Below are positions 26,773 through 35,291 of a stretch of 64,000 nt of DNA, piece by piece (the stretch's first letter is position 1; every line of letters starts with the position of its first letter). The stretch covers positions 1-64,000 of the forward strand of contig CAJTOJ010000020.1 in assembly GCA_910577665.1 (NCBI GenBank), in the 5' to 3' direction. Source of the DNA: an uncultured Acetatifactor sp. Its GTDB lineage: Bacteria; Bacillota; Clostridia; Lachnospirales; Lachnospiraceae. Under the pieces are notes generated by a model. It saw nothing but the letters and a program-made list of their open reading frames with translations. It was not told where the DNA came from and ran no database searches. A program made the position numbers and the translations under genes.

Positions 26773-29124
26773 TTATCCTTCCTGGCCCAGCCCAAACCAG
26801 ATTCCCGCCTGGTTGTAGACATTCGCCATGTTGCCTGTGACCACCAGCCGTATCTCATTCTCCCCTTCCTGCAGATATTCTGCCAGGTCAAAGCAATGTA
26901 TCCCCCAGAAGCTCACGTCCACAAACTGCCCATTGCAGTAACATTCCACCATCTCCTGTCCCCTGACCTGGAAACCGGTCTGCCCCGAGGCAAAATCCCC
27001 AGATATAGCTCTGTATGTATAGGTCTTCTGGTTCTCCTGCCCTGTTGTCATCCGAAACCGCTCCGTCCAGTCGGGACAGGGTCTGTCATACCAGATCCGG
27101 TCCCGGATCTGTAGTTGTCCCAGTCCATCCCCAGGCTGCCACCAGGGCAATACCAGCAGGGTCTGGCTAGGTGCCAGACGCAGCGTAAAGCTGTCAGATG
27201 TTTCTGTGTCCTGTACATGGGTGTCCTGCATGTCTGCACCCTGTGTCCCTGCTTTCTGTATGCCTGCACCTTGTGGCTCTGCCTCTTCCCTGTAGCAGAT
27301 TCCTTTCCACAGATCCACAAAGACCAGGACGGGTCTGCCTGTTGCCGCTTCCCCAACGGCAGTTCCCGTACACGCCCCTTCCCCGGTGATGCCTTCCGGC
27401 TTCCCTACAGGTAACTTCACCTCCACGCAGACAGCCTCACTGCCTTCGTTTCCAAACAAATACATCTCCTGGCCCTGCCTGGTCAGATGTACCACACGAA
27501 GATCCGGACACGGCCTGGACAGTTCCACAACAGGTATCATGCAGGCTTCCACTTCCTCCTCCATCCACTGCCCGAACCTGTCACCAAACCGTTCTCTATA
27601 CCCCTCCCCCAGCAGATTCAGGATCCTGTCATATCCGTAGCCGCCGATACACACCTTCCCGTCCTGTACCCGGGCCTGGTCCAGCAGGGCTGCAGGCAGA
27701 TAGTTGAAGGCTGCCTGGTTCTCATAGAAAGGCGCAATCTCCCTGTAGGGCACATTGTTATTGTCACAGAGCACCGCAGTCCCGGCATGATACACGGAAT
27801 CTGTCATCAGATAGGAAAGTCTCTTGATATAATCGGAAAACCGTCTATAATGCTTCCACCAGATATTATTCGGCCCTACATCCGGCGGCCGCTCTTCCTT
27901 CCGCTTTCCCTCCACACTGTAGTAGAAGGCATGGGGAATGAACAGATTCACCCCACGCAGTCCCAGCCAGTCTATATACCATTTCATGTCCGATGCCGTG
28001 AAATACCAGGGAATCTTCTGCCTGCTGCACACGCCGAAACACTCATTCGCATTCCGGCGCCTGCCCAGGTGCCTGGCAATATCCGCAGACAACTTGGCCT
28101 GTACAGAGTCGAATTCCAGAAGCCCCCCTGTCTCCGGTGCCACCCGGCGCATGATCAGATCCTGCCCTGGAATCTGGAAATACAATGCCTCCTCAATGTC
28201 ATCGCTCTCCGCCGGATGCCCGATCAAGGCAATGCCATGATCCTGGCACCAGTCAGAAAGCCTGGCGTAGAAGGTCTCCCGCAGTTTTCCTTTGATCAGC
28301 CGCTTATACAGGGCCACGGTGAAATTGTCTGTGGCCTTTTCCCCCCTGGCTGCTGCCACCCTGGGATCAGTGGAGCCTTCAAACAACCCTTCCAGCTCCT
28401 CCAGCCTGCCCCCTGCGGCCACCAGTTCCTGCTCCAGCCCCCTGGTCCATTCCCTGTAATGCCCCGCATTCCGGCCCAGGGCACATGGCTCATCCGTGAA
28501 AAAGGCAATCACCGTATTGCCGAAGTATTCTTCCAGCTCCTCATAGTACCGGTCATGGGTCAGCCGGATAAACTCCTCCACTGCCGCCGGATTCAGGATA
28601 TCTGCTGATTTCGGTGCCCCTGGCTCCCCGTCATCTTCCCCGAAATGGATCCCCCTTATGGTGCCATGGGTAAAACCATAGACAATCTGACGACCATCTG
28701 CCAGGGTGGTAATCACCTGGGCCGATGGCTCCGATGCCAGCTTTTCAGCCGCACTCTCCCCAGACAGCAGTATGATACCCTTGGAGGCATACTCCGGATC
28801 TGCCTCCACCACCCCTCCTGCTGCGGAACCGGAAGGGTACATGCCCTCATCGTAGAGCACGACCTGCATATGTAGTTCTGAAGCCGTCTTCACAATAAAG
28901 CGGACTGCCTCAAAATAGGCCTCAGACAGGTAAGGCATCTTACCTGGCACCCCGATCCGGGGATGGAGCACAAAGGCGTTTACCCCTTTCTCCACATAAT
29001 CCGCCAACTGCCTGCGCACCTTGTCCTCTTCAAAAGTGTCATTGAAGAACCAGAAGGGAATGGGGGTGAACTCCATGCCCGGATGCAGCATTTCTTCCAA
29101 TAGGGTTGTTATCTCTTGACACAT
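26773..29124 (-). CDS. glycoside hydrolase, GH106-like
   Basis: The 783 residues form a TIM-barrel hydrolase related to the one at 13910-17395. FWFFNDTFEEDKVRRQL, VNAFVLHPRIGVPGKMPYL and VVLYDEGMYPSGSAAGG are the shared motifs; NTVIAFFTDEPCALG and GHPAESDDIEEALYFQ follow, and a galactose-binding-like domain ends in GNMANVYNQAGIWFG. No signal peptide is seen. Around residues 610-645 a repeat-like hydrophilic insert (GAGIQKAGTQGADMQDTHVQ) interrupts the beta-domain. GAGGAG seven bases before the ATG fixes the start. It stands alone, without a transporter. Substrate unknown; rhamnose- or uronic-acid-containing glycans are likely. Confidence 0.65.
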   Translation of the reverse strand: MCQEITTLLEEMLHPGMEFTPIPFWFFNDTFEEDKVRRQLADYVEKGVNAFVLHPRIGVPGKMPYLSEAYFEAVRFIVKTASELHMQVVLYDEGMYPSGSAAGGVVEADPEYASKGIILLSGESAAEKLASEPSAQVITTLADGRQIVYGFTHGTIRGIHFGEDDGEPGAPKSADILNPAAVEEFIRLTHDRYYEELEEYFGNTVIAFFTDEPCALGRNAGHYREWTRGLEQELVAAGGRLEELEGLFEGSTDPRVAAARGEKATDNFTVALYKRLIKGKLRETFYARLSDWCQDHGIALIGHPAESDDIEEALYFQIPGQDLIMRRVAPETGGLLEFDSVQAKLSADIARHLGRRRNANECFGVCSRQKIPWYFTASDMKWYIDWLGLRGVNLFIPHAFYYSVEGKRKEERPPDVGPNNIWWKHYRRFSDYIKRLSYLMTDSVYHAGTAVLCDNNNVPYREIAPFYENQAAFNYLPAALLDQARVQDGKVCIGGYGYDRILNLLGEGYRERFGDRFGQWMEEEVEACMIPVVELSRPCPDLRVVHLTRQGQEMYLFGNEGSEAVCVEVKLPVGKPEGITGEGACTGTAVGEAATGRPVLVFVDLWKGICYREEAEPQGAGIQKAGTQGADMQDTHVQDTETSDSFTLRLAPSQTLLVLPWWQPGDGLGQLQIRDRIWYDRPCPDWTERFRMTTGQENQKTYTYRAISGDFASGQTGFQVRGQEMVECYCNGQFVDVSFWGIHCFDLAEYLQEGENEIRLVVTGNMANVYNQAGIWFGLGQEG

Positions 29125-29278
29125 TCCTCTGCTCCTCTTTCATGTTAAACCATTTCCATAAATCGTCATAGAACCATTCCTTACGGGCTGGTCTGTCTTA
29201 AATCTGTCTCCATGGCTCCATCATAACAGAAATCCCGGCTGGTATCAATAGAAACCCTGCCCCATCCCCTGTCACTCA

Positions 29279-29308
29279 TAACAGTTCAGACAGGGCACTG
29301 AACTGTTA
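29279..29308. terminator. inverted repeat after the ABC exporter gene
   Basis: TAACAGTTCA (29279-29288) and TGAACTGTTA (29299-29308) are exact complements around a 10-nt loop, four bases beyond the exporter stop. No T run follows. It resembles the hairpin at 2837-2878. Confidence 0.5.
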
Positions 29309-29311
29309 CTG

Positions 29312-31093
29312 TCACTCCCTGCTGATCTGGTACAGGGATGCAAAGTACGCCCCATTCCCCATCAGTGTATCAAAATCCCCCTGCTCTTCCACTTGTCCGT
29401 TTCTCATCACAATGATCTCATCAAAGCGTTTCAGCGCTTTCTCGTCCAGCTTATGGGTCACCACCAGCCTGGTGACACCCCGGATGTCCAGCAGGGCATT
29501 GGTCACGCTGTCCGATGTCTCTGCATCCAGGGCCGAGGTGGCCTCGTCCACCAGCAGCACAGACACCTGCCGCAAGAGGCTCCTGGCAATGGAGATACGC
29601 TGTTTCTCCCCGCCGGACAGGTGTGCACCGTTCTCTCCACAGCCGTAGTCCTCCCCCTTCTCCTCAATCAGTCTGGCCAGTCCAGCCCGCTGTATGGCCG
29701 AGTCCAGCCGTTCCTTATGGAATTCCTTGAACATACAGATGTTCCGCCTGATGGTGTCATCGAAGATGAAAACATTTTGCTGGATCACTGACATGCCGTC
29801 AAAAATGCTGTCCGGGTCGATCTGCCCCAGTTCCGTTCCCCCCAGTGTGATCTCTCCGGCGTACTCCGGGTAACTTCCCATAACCAGGTTCAGCAGGGTG
29901 GATTTCCCGGAACCGGAGCCGCCCACAATCGCATAGCTTTTTCCGGCTTCAAATGTCAGGTTGATGTCCCGGAGCACCTCTTTGTCTGCTTCATAGGAGA
30001 AGGTGACATGCCTGAACACGATCCCCTCCCTGCCTTCCTGCAGGCCTCTAAACGGCACCAGCTGTCTGCTTTCCGCTAATCCAGTATCTCGGGTCATCCC
30101 CTGATCCTGCCCTGCCCCATAAGCTGCCATCTTCTCCATCAGTCCCAGTGCTGCCTTCTGGTTGGCAAAAAGCTTTGGCAGGGTATTGATAGGGCTTAGG
30201 ACATAGTTCATCATCTGTACGAAGGCGATCACCACACCCGGGGTAATCTGCCCCCGGATGCACAGATACGCCCCGAACACAAATACCCCCATCTGCATGA
30301 TAAAGCCAGCCGTAGTAGTGATAATGGAGATCATCTCCTCCGTTTTCCTCCGGATACATTTCACCTGCTCCAGCTGCTGGTTCTTCCCCTGGTACAGGAC
30401 TGCTGTCTCCTCCTGGGCCTGGAAGCTCTTGATAACGGTAAATCCACTGAGCAGATCCTTCACCATAGCCATAAAGGAGGCATTTTTCCCGCTGACATTC
30501 TTCTCAATCTTTGTCACCCTGCCACCCACCGCCATAGCCGCTACAACGGGAAGGGCACACAGAAGAAATACTACCAGAGTCATGGACCAGCTATACCACA
30601 GCATCAGTACGAAAGACACCGGTGCGAACACCAACTGGGAAAGGATATCAAACCGGGCAAGCAGATAATTGTTCTCAATGGATGTCACGTCGTTGGTCAG
30701 TGCAGATATATAGTTGCTTGTGTTCTCCCTGGCAAATGCACTGATACTCTTCCGGGTGATGTCCCCATAGGCCTTGTTTCGGTATGCCTCCACTGCCCGC
30801 TTCACAAACCGGAACTTTGATTCCCTCTGGATAAGCCACACCACCACCAGCACTGCCAGAAATATCAAGGAAGTCATCACCAGTTCCAGCAGTTCCTGGA
30901 TACCTCCCCCTATGGCAACGTCCAACAGTTCCTTTAATATCACTGCCAGAAGCACATTCAATACAGCGCTCATTGCCGTGGATACCATGGCGATACAGTA
31001 GATAAGTCTGTTGTGATGGTAGAATGCTTTTTTGTATTCCTTGACAGATGCCCTTGCTATCTTTGTTGCAGGCGACTTTTTCATCGTTTTCAT
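29312..31093 (-). CDS. ABC transporter, fused permease and ATPase
   Basis: This is a half-transporter of the exporter type. A six-span membrane domain (about residues 25-290, starting YIMKTMKKSP with the first span at LIYCIAMVSTAMSAVLNVLLAV) precedes an ATPase domain with Walker A GGSGSGKST, Q-loop VIQQNVF, signature LSGGEKQRISIARS, Walker B VLLVDEATSALD and H-loop VTHKLD. All catalytic residues are intact. AAAGAGGTG before ATG 31093 decides the start; the 51 codons upstream to 31246 are spurious. Probably a homodimer exporting a lipid, peptide or drug; no partner gene is adjacent. Confidence 0.92.
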   Translation of the reverse strand: MKTMKKSPATKIARASVKEYKKAFYHHNRLIYCIAMVSTAMSAVLNVLLAVILKELLDVAIGGGIQELLELVMTSLIFLAVLVVVWLIQRESKFRFVKRAVEAYRNKAYGDITRKSISAFARENTSNYISALTNDVTSIENNYLLARFDILSQLVFAPVSFVLMLWYSWSMTLVVFLLCALPVVAAMAVGGRVTKIEKNVSGKNASFMAMVKDLLSGFTVIKSFQAQEETAVLYQGKNQQLEQVKCIRRKTEEMISIITTTAGFIMQMGVFVFGAYLCIRGQITPGVVIAFVQMMNYVLSPINTLPKLFANQKAALGLMEKMAAYGAGQDQGMTRDTGLAESRQLVPFRGLQEGREGIVFRHVTFSYEADKEVLRDINLTFEAGKSYAIVGGSGSGKSTLLNLVMGSYPEYAGEITLGGTELGQIDPDSIFDGMSVIQQNVFIFDDTIRRNICMFKEFHKERLDSAIQRAGLARLIEEKGEDYGCGENGAHLSGGEKQRISIARSLLRQVSVLLVDEATSALDAETSDSVTNALLDIRGVTRLVVTHKLDEKALKRFDEIIVMRNGQVEEQGDFDTLMGNGAYFASLYQISRE

Positions 31094-31252
31094 AATATAC
31101 ACCTCTTTCCAGATCTCACTGCATTTGCTGGCTTCCCTGTTTTCTCCATTTTGCGCCCACGTCTTTCCCGCACGAGGCCATCCCATGTGAAAATAGAACC
31201 AAATACCCAGAGTGGGATTCCACACGCTTGCTTTTCCCGAAATCATTCTTTT

Positions 31253-31307
31253 ATTCCCGCGGACTATGAACCAAGCGGCTGCGAAGCAGACATTTGGCGA
31301 ATGCCGC
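31253..31307 (-). repeat. 55-bp intergenic repeat, copy A
   Basis: Read on the minus strand this is 48/55 identical to copy B at 34952-35006. The core GCCAAATGTCTGCTTCGCAG is exact. It lies upstream of the exporter gene. Confidence 0.8.
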
Positions 31308-31311
31308 GAGG

Positions 31312-31347
31312 ATCAAATACCCCGTCAACTTGCCGGGGATATTTGAT
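31312..31347. terminator. hairpin next to repeat copy A
   Basis: ATCAAATACCCCG (31312-31324) pairs with CGGGGATATTTGAT (31334-31347) with a single bulged base, giving a 13-bp stem. It is 35 bp from the stop of the LiaF-like gene and may end that transcript or shield the exporter gene from it. Confidence 0.45.
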
Positions 31348-31382
31348 TGTTCTCTGGCCGTAACTTCAGAGATTCTATATCT

Positions 31383-32474
31383 TTAAATATAAGTGACCTG
31401 CAGATGTCCAAAGGAGACCTCCCCCACCACATGAAGGACATTCTCTCCGTCTGGATTGCAGTGTCCGGATTCCTCCACCCCGCCAAAAGAATTGGCTACA
31501 TTTAGGACTACCTTCCAGTCCGAGGGCACAAAAAGTTCCATATTGCCGAAGGAACATTCCACATACGCGGTAGCCTGATGATCCTTCAGTATGGCTCCGT
31601 TAAAATACACTCCCAGATCCCCGAAAGAGCTTTCCAGGGATACCCGGCCCACCTGACCGGAAATATATTTCACGGCACTGCCAAAGCTGATATCGTAATG
31701 TACTTTCTCCCCGCTGAGCACATCATGGCCATCACTCACTGCCCTGGATCCATGCCCCCTCATGTCATACATGCTCCAGGACTTTGGCCATCTCCTGCGC
31801 CTGGGGAATATGAAATTCAGCCCGATGGTTCCCAGGGCTGCTACTCCCAGCACTGTCCAGGGTGTCAAGGCCTCCAGGTGGAGCAGCTTGTCATTGACGA
31901 TAATTAGGAATGCCAGGGAAAACAGCATGGTGCCGAAAGACCTTTTGGCGATACCGTCAATGAAGATTCCCAACAAAATCACGGAGAGACACACCGGCCA
32001 GAATTTCAGGCCGCTTAAGGTTTCCCCCAGTCCCGCCAGATACCCCAGCTTACCCAGTATCAGTGCCACAGCCCCCAGCAGGAACAACACGCCCCAGATA
32101 AACTTTTTGATCCGCTTTGTACTTGTCCATCTATTGCCACCATTTTCTGTATCTACACCCATATGATATACCACCTGTCCCTTTCCCTGTCTGTGTCCCT
32201 GCTCCTGTCCGGTCCCTGGCCTTCTGCCTGGTTCCTGTTCCTGTATGGCTTCCACGGTAATCAACTGTTGCTGGTTCTGTTCTATATTCCCACCTTTTAC
32301 ATCCTGTCTTTCCGCATCCTGTGTGGCCGGGTTCTGTTCTTCCCTGTGCTGCATCTCCCAGTCCTGGCCTTCCCTGTGCTGCGTTTCCTTGTCCTGGCCT
32401 TCCTTATCCTGCATCTCCCAGTCCTGGCCTTCCTTATCCTGCCCTTCCTTGTCCCTGCTTTTATACCCTTCCAT
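31383..32474 (-). CDS. LiaF-like membrane protein with repetitive N-terminus
   Basis: The 363 residues fall into three parts. Residues 1-115 are a hydrophilic Asp/Glu/Gln/Lys/Arg-rich tail made partly of a 10-residue repeat (GQDWEMQ / GQDKETQ types). Residues 120-210 hold four spans (FIWGVLFLLGAVALILGKLGY, FWPVCLSVILLGIFIDG and two more). Residues 235-363 are a beta-rich domain with repeated SFG motifs (DISFGSAVKYIS, LESSFGDLGVYFNG, ECSFGNMELFVP), as in LiaF/VraT-type envelope-stress proteins. GGGAG seven bases before ATG 32474 favours this start over 32501. It follows the LytTR gene by 66 bp; such LytTR/membrane-protein pairs are usually autoregulated, the membrane protein restraining the regulator. 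Confidence 0.75.
   Translation of the reverse strand: MEGYKSRDKEGQDKEGQDWEMQDKEGQDKETQHREGQDWEMQHREEQNPATQDAERQDVKGGNIEQNQQQLITVEAIQEQEPGRRPGTGQEQGHRQGKGQVVYHMGVDTENGGNRWTSTKRIKKFIWGVLFLLGAVALILGKLGYLAGLGETLSGLKFWPVCLSVILLGIFIDGIAKRSFGTMLFSLAFLIIVNDKLLHLEALTPWTVLGVAALGTIGLNFIFPRRRRWPKSWSMYDMRGHGSRAVSDGHDVLSGEKVHYDISFGSAVKYISGQVGRVSLESSFGDLGVYFNGAILKDHQATAYVECSFGNMELFVPSDWKVVLNVANSFGGVEESGHCNPDGENVLHVVGEVSFGHLQVTYI
32349..32460 (-). repeat. 30-bp tandem repeat inside the LiaF-like gene
   Basis: Nearly four units of 30 bp start at 32349, 32379, 32409 and 32439, alternating two variants. Units 1 and 3 differ only in their last five bases. Each unit encodes ten residues, so copy-number change would alter tail length without shifting the frame. 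Confidence 0.85.
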
Positions 32475-32540
32475 TCCTGTCTCCCTTCCGGCATCATACA
32501 TATGCAAGCTTCTTATGCTTCTCTTCCCGGTTTTCTTCTC

Positions 32541-33002
32541 CTACTCTTGCACCTTCCTAACCCGCAGCCGCTCCATCAGTGCCTTGTAGTAGCTTCTGGA
32601 CACCAGGATCCTCTTGCTGCTCCCGGCAAATTCCACCACACTGGAAGCGGTCAGATTCCTGGTGATGGAGTAAATATAATCCAGGTTCACAATGCAGGAC
32701 TTGGATATCCTCATGAAAGAACCTGGCAGCAGTTCCTCCAGTTCATAAAGCTTATAAGAACTGACGAAGATATCCCCTGCCGTATGCGCCCGGATCTCCC
32801 GGCCTTCTGTCTCAAAGAAATAGATCTCCTCCAGAGGAATATAATAGTCTGTCTCCCCCTTCCGCAGCGCCAGGCACCGTTTGCCGCTTCCCTGCCTCGA
32901 TATGTAATTCTGTAGACTGACAATCGTGTCATTCAGGCTTCCGCATCTGATGATGACTTCTTCCTCTGCCAGGCCTTCCTCAATCTCTATCTTTACTCTC
33001 AT
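32541..33002 (-). CDS. LytTR-domain transcriptional regulator
   Basis: The 153 residues have a short N-terminal region (MRVKIEIEEGLAEEEVIIRC) and a LytTR DNA-binding domain at about 50-150: DYYIPLEEIYFFETEGREIRAH, FVSSYKLYELEELLPG, FMRISKSCIVNLDYIYSI and KRILVSRSYYKAL. No receiver domain is present. Such stand-alone LytTR proteins often bind repeats in their own promoter and are held in check by the co-encoded membrane protein, here the LiaF-like gene. A promoter is seen at 33081-33054. Confidence 0.9.
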   Translation of the reverse strand: MRVKIEIEEGLAEEEVIIRCGSLNDTIVSLQNYISRQGSGKRCLALRKGETDYYIPLEEIYFFETEGREIRAHTAGDIFVSSYKLYELEELLPGSFMRISKSCIVNLDYIYSITRNLTASSVVEFAGSSKRILVSRSYYKALMERLRVRKVQE

Positions 33003-33053
33003 ACCAATTCCTTTTTATGTATTGCGCCTTGTCTGTATTCCTCACATATTCTC

Positions 33054-33081
33054 AGTATAGCGCATGGCAGGATTCTGTAAA
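33054..33081 (-). promoter_or_regulatory. promoter of the LytTR/LiaF-like operon
   Basis: On the minus strand TTTACA (33081-33076) and TATACT (33059-33054) are 16 bp apart, 52 bp before the start codon. Confidence 0.55.
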
Positions 33082-33121
33082 TAGCTTTTACACAAGCGGT
33101 AGGGATCCCTGCCTAACAGGT

Positions 33122-33149
33122 AAAAAAATCCTGCCGGCTGGCAGGATTT
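33122..33149 (-). terminator. terminator of the FecR-lipoprotein gene
   Basis: AAATCCTGCC and GGCAGGATTT form a 10-bp stem with a GGCT loop. On the minus strand it ends in seven T, a textbook rho-independent terminator about 20 bp past the stop codon at 33168. Confidence 0.85.
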
Positions 33150-33167
33150 CTTTGTGTGGAAATTGTC

Positions 33168-34799
33168 TTAATTATGGAACAATTGTGGCCATAATATTTC
33201 TTCTCCCGGGACTATATACATAATCGTGACTCTTTCGGGATCTCCAGACAAACCGCTGTAGTCACTGTCTGGGGAAAGTGATGGTCTCCTCCCTGCAGGG
33301 CAAATGAGATAAGACTCCTTCCCCTGAATCGTGACCAGAATGATGCCGTCTACCCGTTGGTAGATGGACTCTGGCGCATTTCCACTTCCTTTGAGCCAGT
33401 CTGGAGGCGGATATCCAGACATATCCTGCATATTTACCGATCCATCTTCCTTCACGATGAACTGATAGTTCGCATACCCATTACGTTCGTCCGTGTACGT
33501 CCCCACATATGGGGCAATCAGTTCCAGGCCATCCGGCTCTCCCGTCTCCGATGGGTCAGGTGTTACAATCAGCTCCTCTCCATCTGGACAATAGACAAGA
33601 ATCTTTACCTCATGATATTTTTCCCGCACGGCCTCATAATCATCGGCGGTATGTCCCCAGCTAAAAGAACTGGCGTAACCATCTTCACCATACGTACTTA
33701 TGGCACACTCCATGGGACTCCCTTGATGATACTGAAGCCATTCTACCTTCTTCCAGTCTGACCTTTTGCCATCCTTCTGCGCAAGAGATCCGAAATATGT
33801 TTCGGCCCCACTCCTATAACTTATGCCATCCTGCTCCCGTATATCTGTGCCGCAGAACCTTAGGAACAAGCGGTTATCAGATTCCACCAGCGAGATGAAC
33901 GCCCTGTCAAAATCATACACAGAATAGCGTTCGCTGCCTACCTTGGAAGCCCCTTCCGGCTCCTCCCGCCAGATATCGGCATGGATGTTATATTTGCCAT
34001 TGCCTTCCGGCTCCTCTGGAAGATACACCACCAGCAGTTCCAGGCTGCCGTCTGCCTCGAAGTCAAGCATTTCCGTGTACAGGATTTCTCCCTTGATTTC
34101 AGCCAGCACATCCGCATAAGCAATCAGTGGATTTCCCAGCACATCTATGCCGGAATCCTCGAAAATGGCGTGGATCAGTTCTTCATCCTCCTGGATCTCC
34201 TTCACCACATAAGCAGGAATCTCTTCCGCGGTGAAGGGGGTCACGGTGATTTCTCCGTCCACCTCCATAGCTGCCTTTTCCCCAGCCTTAACGGCAATGG
34301 TCTTCTCCCCGATGCTGCATTCTACCTTACCCTCCAGCAAGTACAGATCCATATGTTCCCCATTCGGTGCCTCCACCCAGCCGCAGGTTCCCCGGATCCC
34401 CACTGCCATATCAGAGATATGGATACTCATGGTCTCATCCTCGGCCAGGGGTTCTGTGACATAAAAGAACAGTGATCCGGATTTCACCTCAAGCTTTAAA
34501 TTTTTTCCTTCCTTTTCAACACGAACCTCGCTGTTCCGGTCCATTTTGGTCAGCTTAACATTGTCCAGGTTGATCCAGGCATAACTGGCGTCCAGGGTAC
34601 CCACATTGTAGCCACTGTACAGGCGCAGGTTCTCCTCCAGGGCAATCCCTGCTCCCTCCTCATCGGCCACTTCCACCGTCCCTTCGGTCCGAACCAGCCG
34701 CATGGATGCGGCTGTGCCGTTGGCGCCGCAGGCAGAAACCAGCAGGCTGGCCATCAGTAACAGAGCGATCAGACAACGAACATGCTGTGATTTTTTCAT
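33168..34799 (-). CDS. FecR-domain lipoprotein
   Basis: The 543 residues start MKKSQHVRCLIALLLMASLL with lipobox LLVSACG, so the protein is anchored on the outer face of the membrane. Residues about 35-190 form a FecR domain (LRLYSGYNVGTLDASYAWINL, VRVEKEGKNLKLEVKSGSLFF, DMAVGIRGTCGWVEA). The remainder is an unrecognised region with repeated acidic beta segments. FecR domains are best known from anti-sigma/TonB systems, which this organism lacks, so the domain must serve another role here, perhaps binding. Its FecR part closely resembles that of the lipoprotein at 50385. Start 34799 has GGAAAG upstream; codons to 34868 are spurious. Confidence 0.85.
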   Translation of the reverse strand: MKKSQHVRCLIALLLMASLLVSACGANGTAASMRLVRTEGTVEVADEEGAGIALEENLRLYSGYNVGTLDASYAWINLDNVKLTKMDRNSEVRVEKEGKNLKLEVKSGSLFFYVTEPLAEDETMSIHISDMAVGIRGTCGWVEAPNGEHMDLYLLEGKVECSIGEKTIAVKAGEKAAMEVDGEITVTPFTAEEIPAYVVKEIQEDEELIHAIFEDSGIDVLGNPLIAYADVLAEIKGEILYTEMLDFEADGSLELLVVYLPEEPEGNGKYNIHADIWREEPEGASKVGSERYSVYDFDRAFISLVESDNRLFLRFCGTDIREQDGISYRSGAETYFGSLAQKDGKRSDWKKVEWLQYHQGSPMECAISTYGEDGYASSFSWGHTADDYEAVREKYHEVKILVYCPDGEELIVTPDPSETGEPDGLELIAPYVGTYTDERNGYANYQFIVKEDGSVNMQDMSGYPPPDWLKGSGNAPESIYQRVDGIILVTIQGKESYLICPAGRRPSLSPDSDYSGLSGDPERVTIMYIVPGEEILWPQLFHN

Positions 34800-34923
34800 A
34801 ACAGTCTTTCCTTTCCAGTCAACAACCCCGCAGCGAAGCAAAGCGTGCCAAAGCACGCAGGGCATCAAACTTGCAATGCAGCAAGCTGTGGGGTATGTGG
34901 TCTTCGCTTCGGTCGGTGCTGAT

Positions 34924-34961
34924 CATGCGCCACCAGCGCTACGCACCCCTGGTGGCATGCG
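34924..34961. other. hairpin adjoining repeat copy B
   Basis: GCCACCAG (34929-34936) pairs exactly with CTGGTGGC (34949-34956), extended by CATGC/ATGCG flanks. Smaller hairpins (GCGTG/CACGC, CTTGC/GCAAG) precede it at 34835-34890. The whole 34800-35040 gap is thus a structured intergenic block without a gene. Confidence 0.5.
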
Positions 34962-35006
34962 CCAAATGTCTGCTTCGCAGCCGCCTGGCTCATTGCCCAC
35001 GGGAAT
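34952..35006 (+). repeat. 55-bp intergenic repeat, copy B
   Basis: Same element as copy A at 31253-31307, in opposite orientation, 48/55 identical. It lies between the DUF3006-like gene and the FecR lipoprotein gene. Confidence 0.8.
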
Positions 35007-35042
35007 CATCTCCGATCAAACGTAAATGGGCAGTGGCACCTT

Positions 35043-35216
35043 TCATTCCACAATCGAATACTGCATCCACTCGTAGAGCAGCTTCGTCCCCTCCGTGGTC
35101 TCCGGGGGCAGAAGGGCCCGGGCCACCAGTTTCAACTCTTCAGACGGTTCATCTGTCCTCTTAAGATGAGCGTAATCCCCGTCAATCCCTTCCACAATAT
35201 ACTCAAAACGGTTCAT
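35043..35216 (-). CDS. small DUF3006-like protein
   Basis: A 57-residue gene begins at ATG 35216 behind GAGGAGG six bases upstream and ends at TGA 35045-35043. The protein runs MNRFEYIVEGIDGDYAHLKR, then VARALLPPETTEGTKLL. This resembles the DUF3006 pattern (iIDRFEGDyAVle...iprslLPegakeGdvl), a small acidic domain of unknown function. It follows the hypothetical gene at 35292 by 75 bp on the same strand and is probably co-transcribed from the promoter at 36283. Confidence 0.7.
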   Translation of the reverse strand: MNRFEYIVEGIDGDYAHLKRTDEPSEELKLVARALLPPETTEGTKLLYEWMQYSIVE

Positions 35217-35291
35217 GAAATTCCTCCTCTTCCTTCTGATTCATACCCCGTTGGTGCATTGCCAGATGTATGTGAGCCCCGTATCAAAAGA

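Noticed and set aside
27487..28608. 373-codon plus-strand frame
   Set aside because: Antisense of the GH106-like gene, without start signal or motif.
32349..32460. Possible CRISPR array
   Set aside because: The units are directly adjacent without spacers, in frame within a gene and encode a ten-residue protein repeat.
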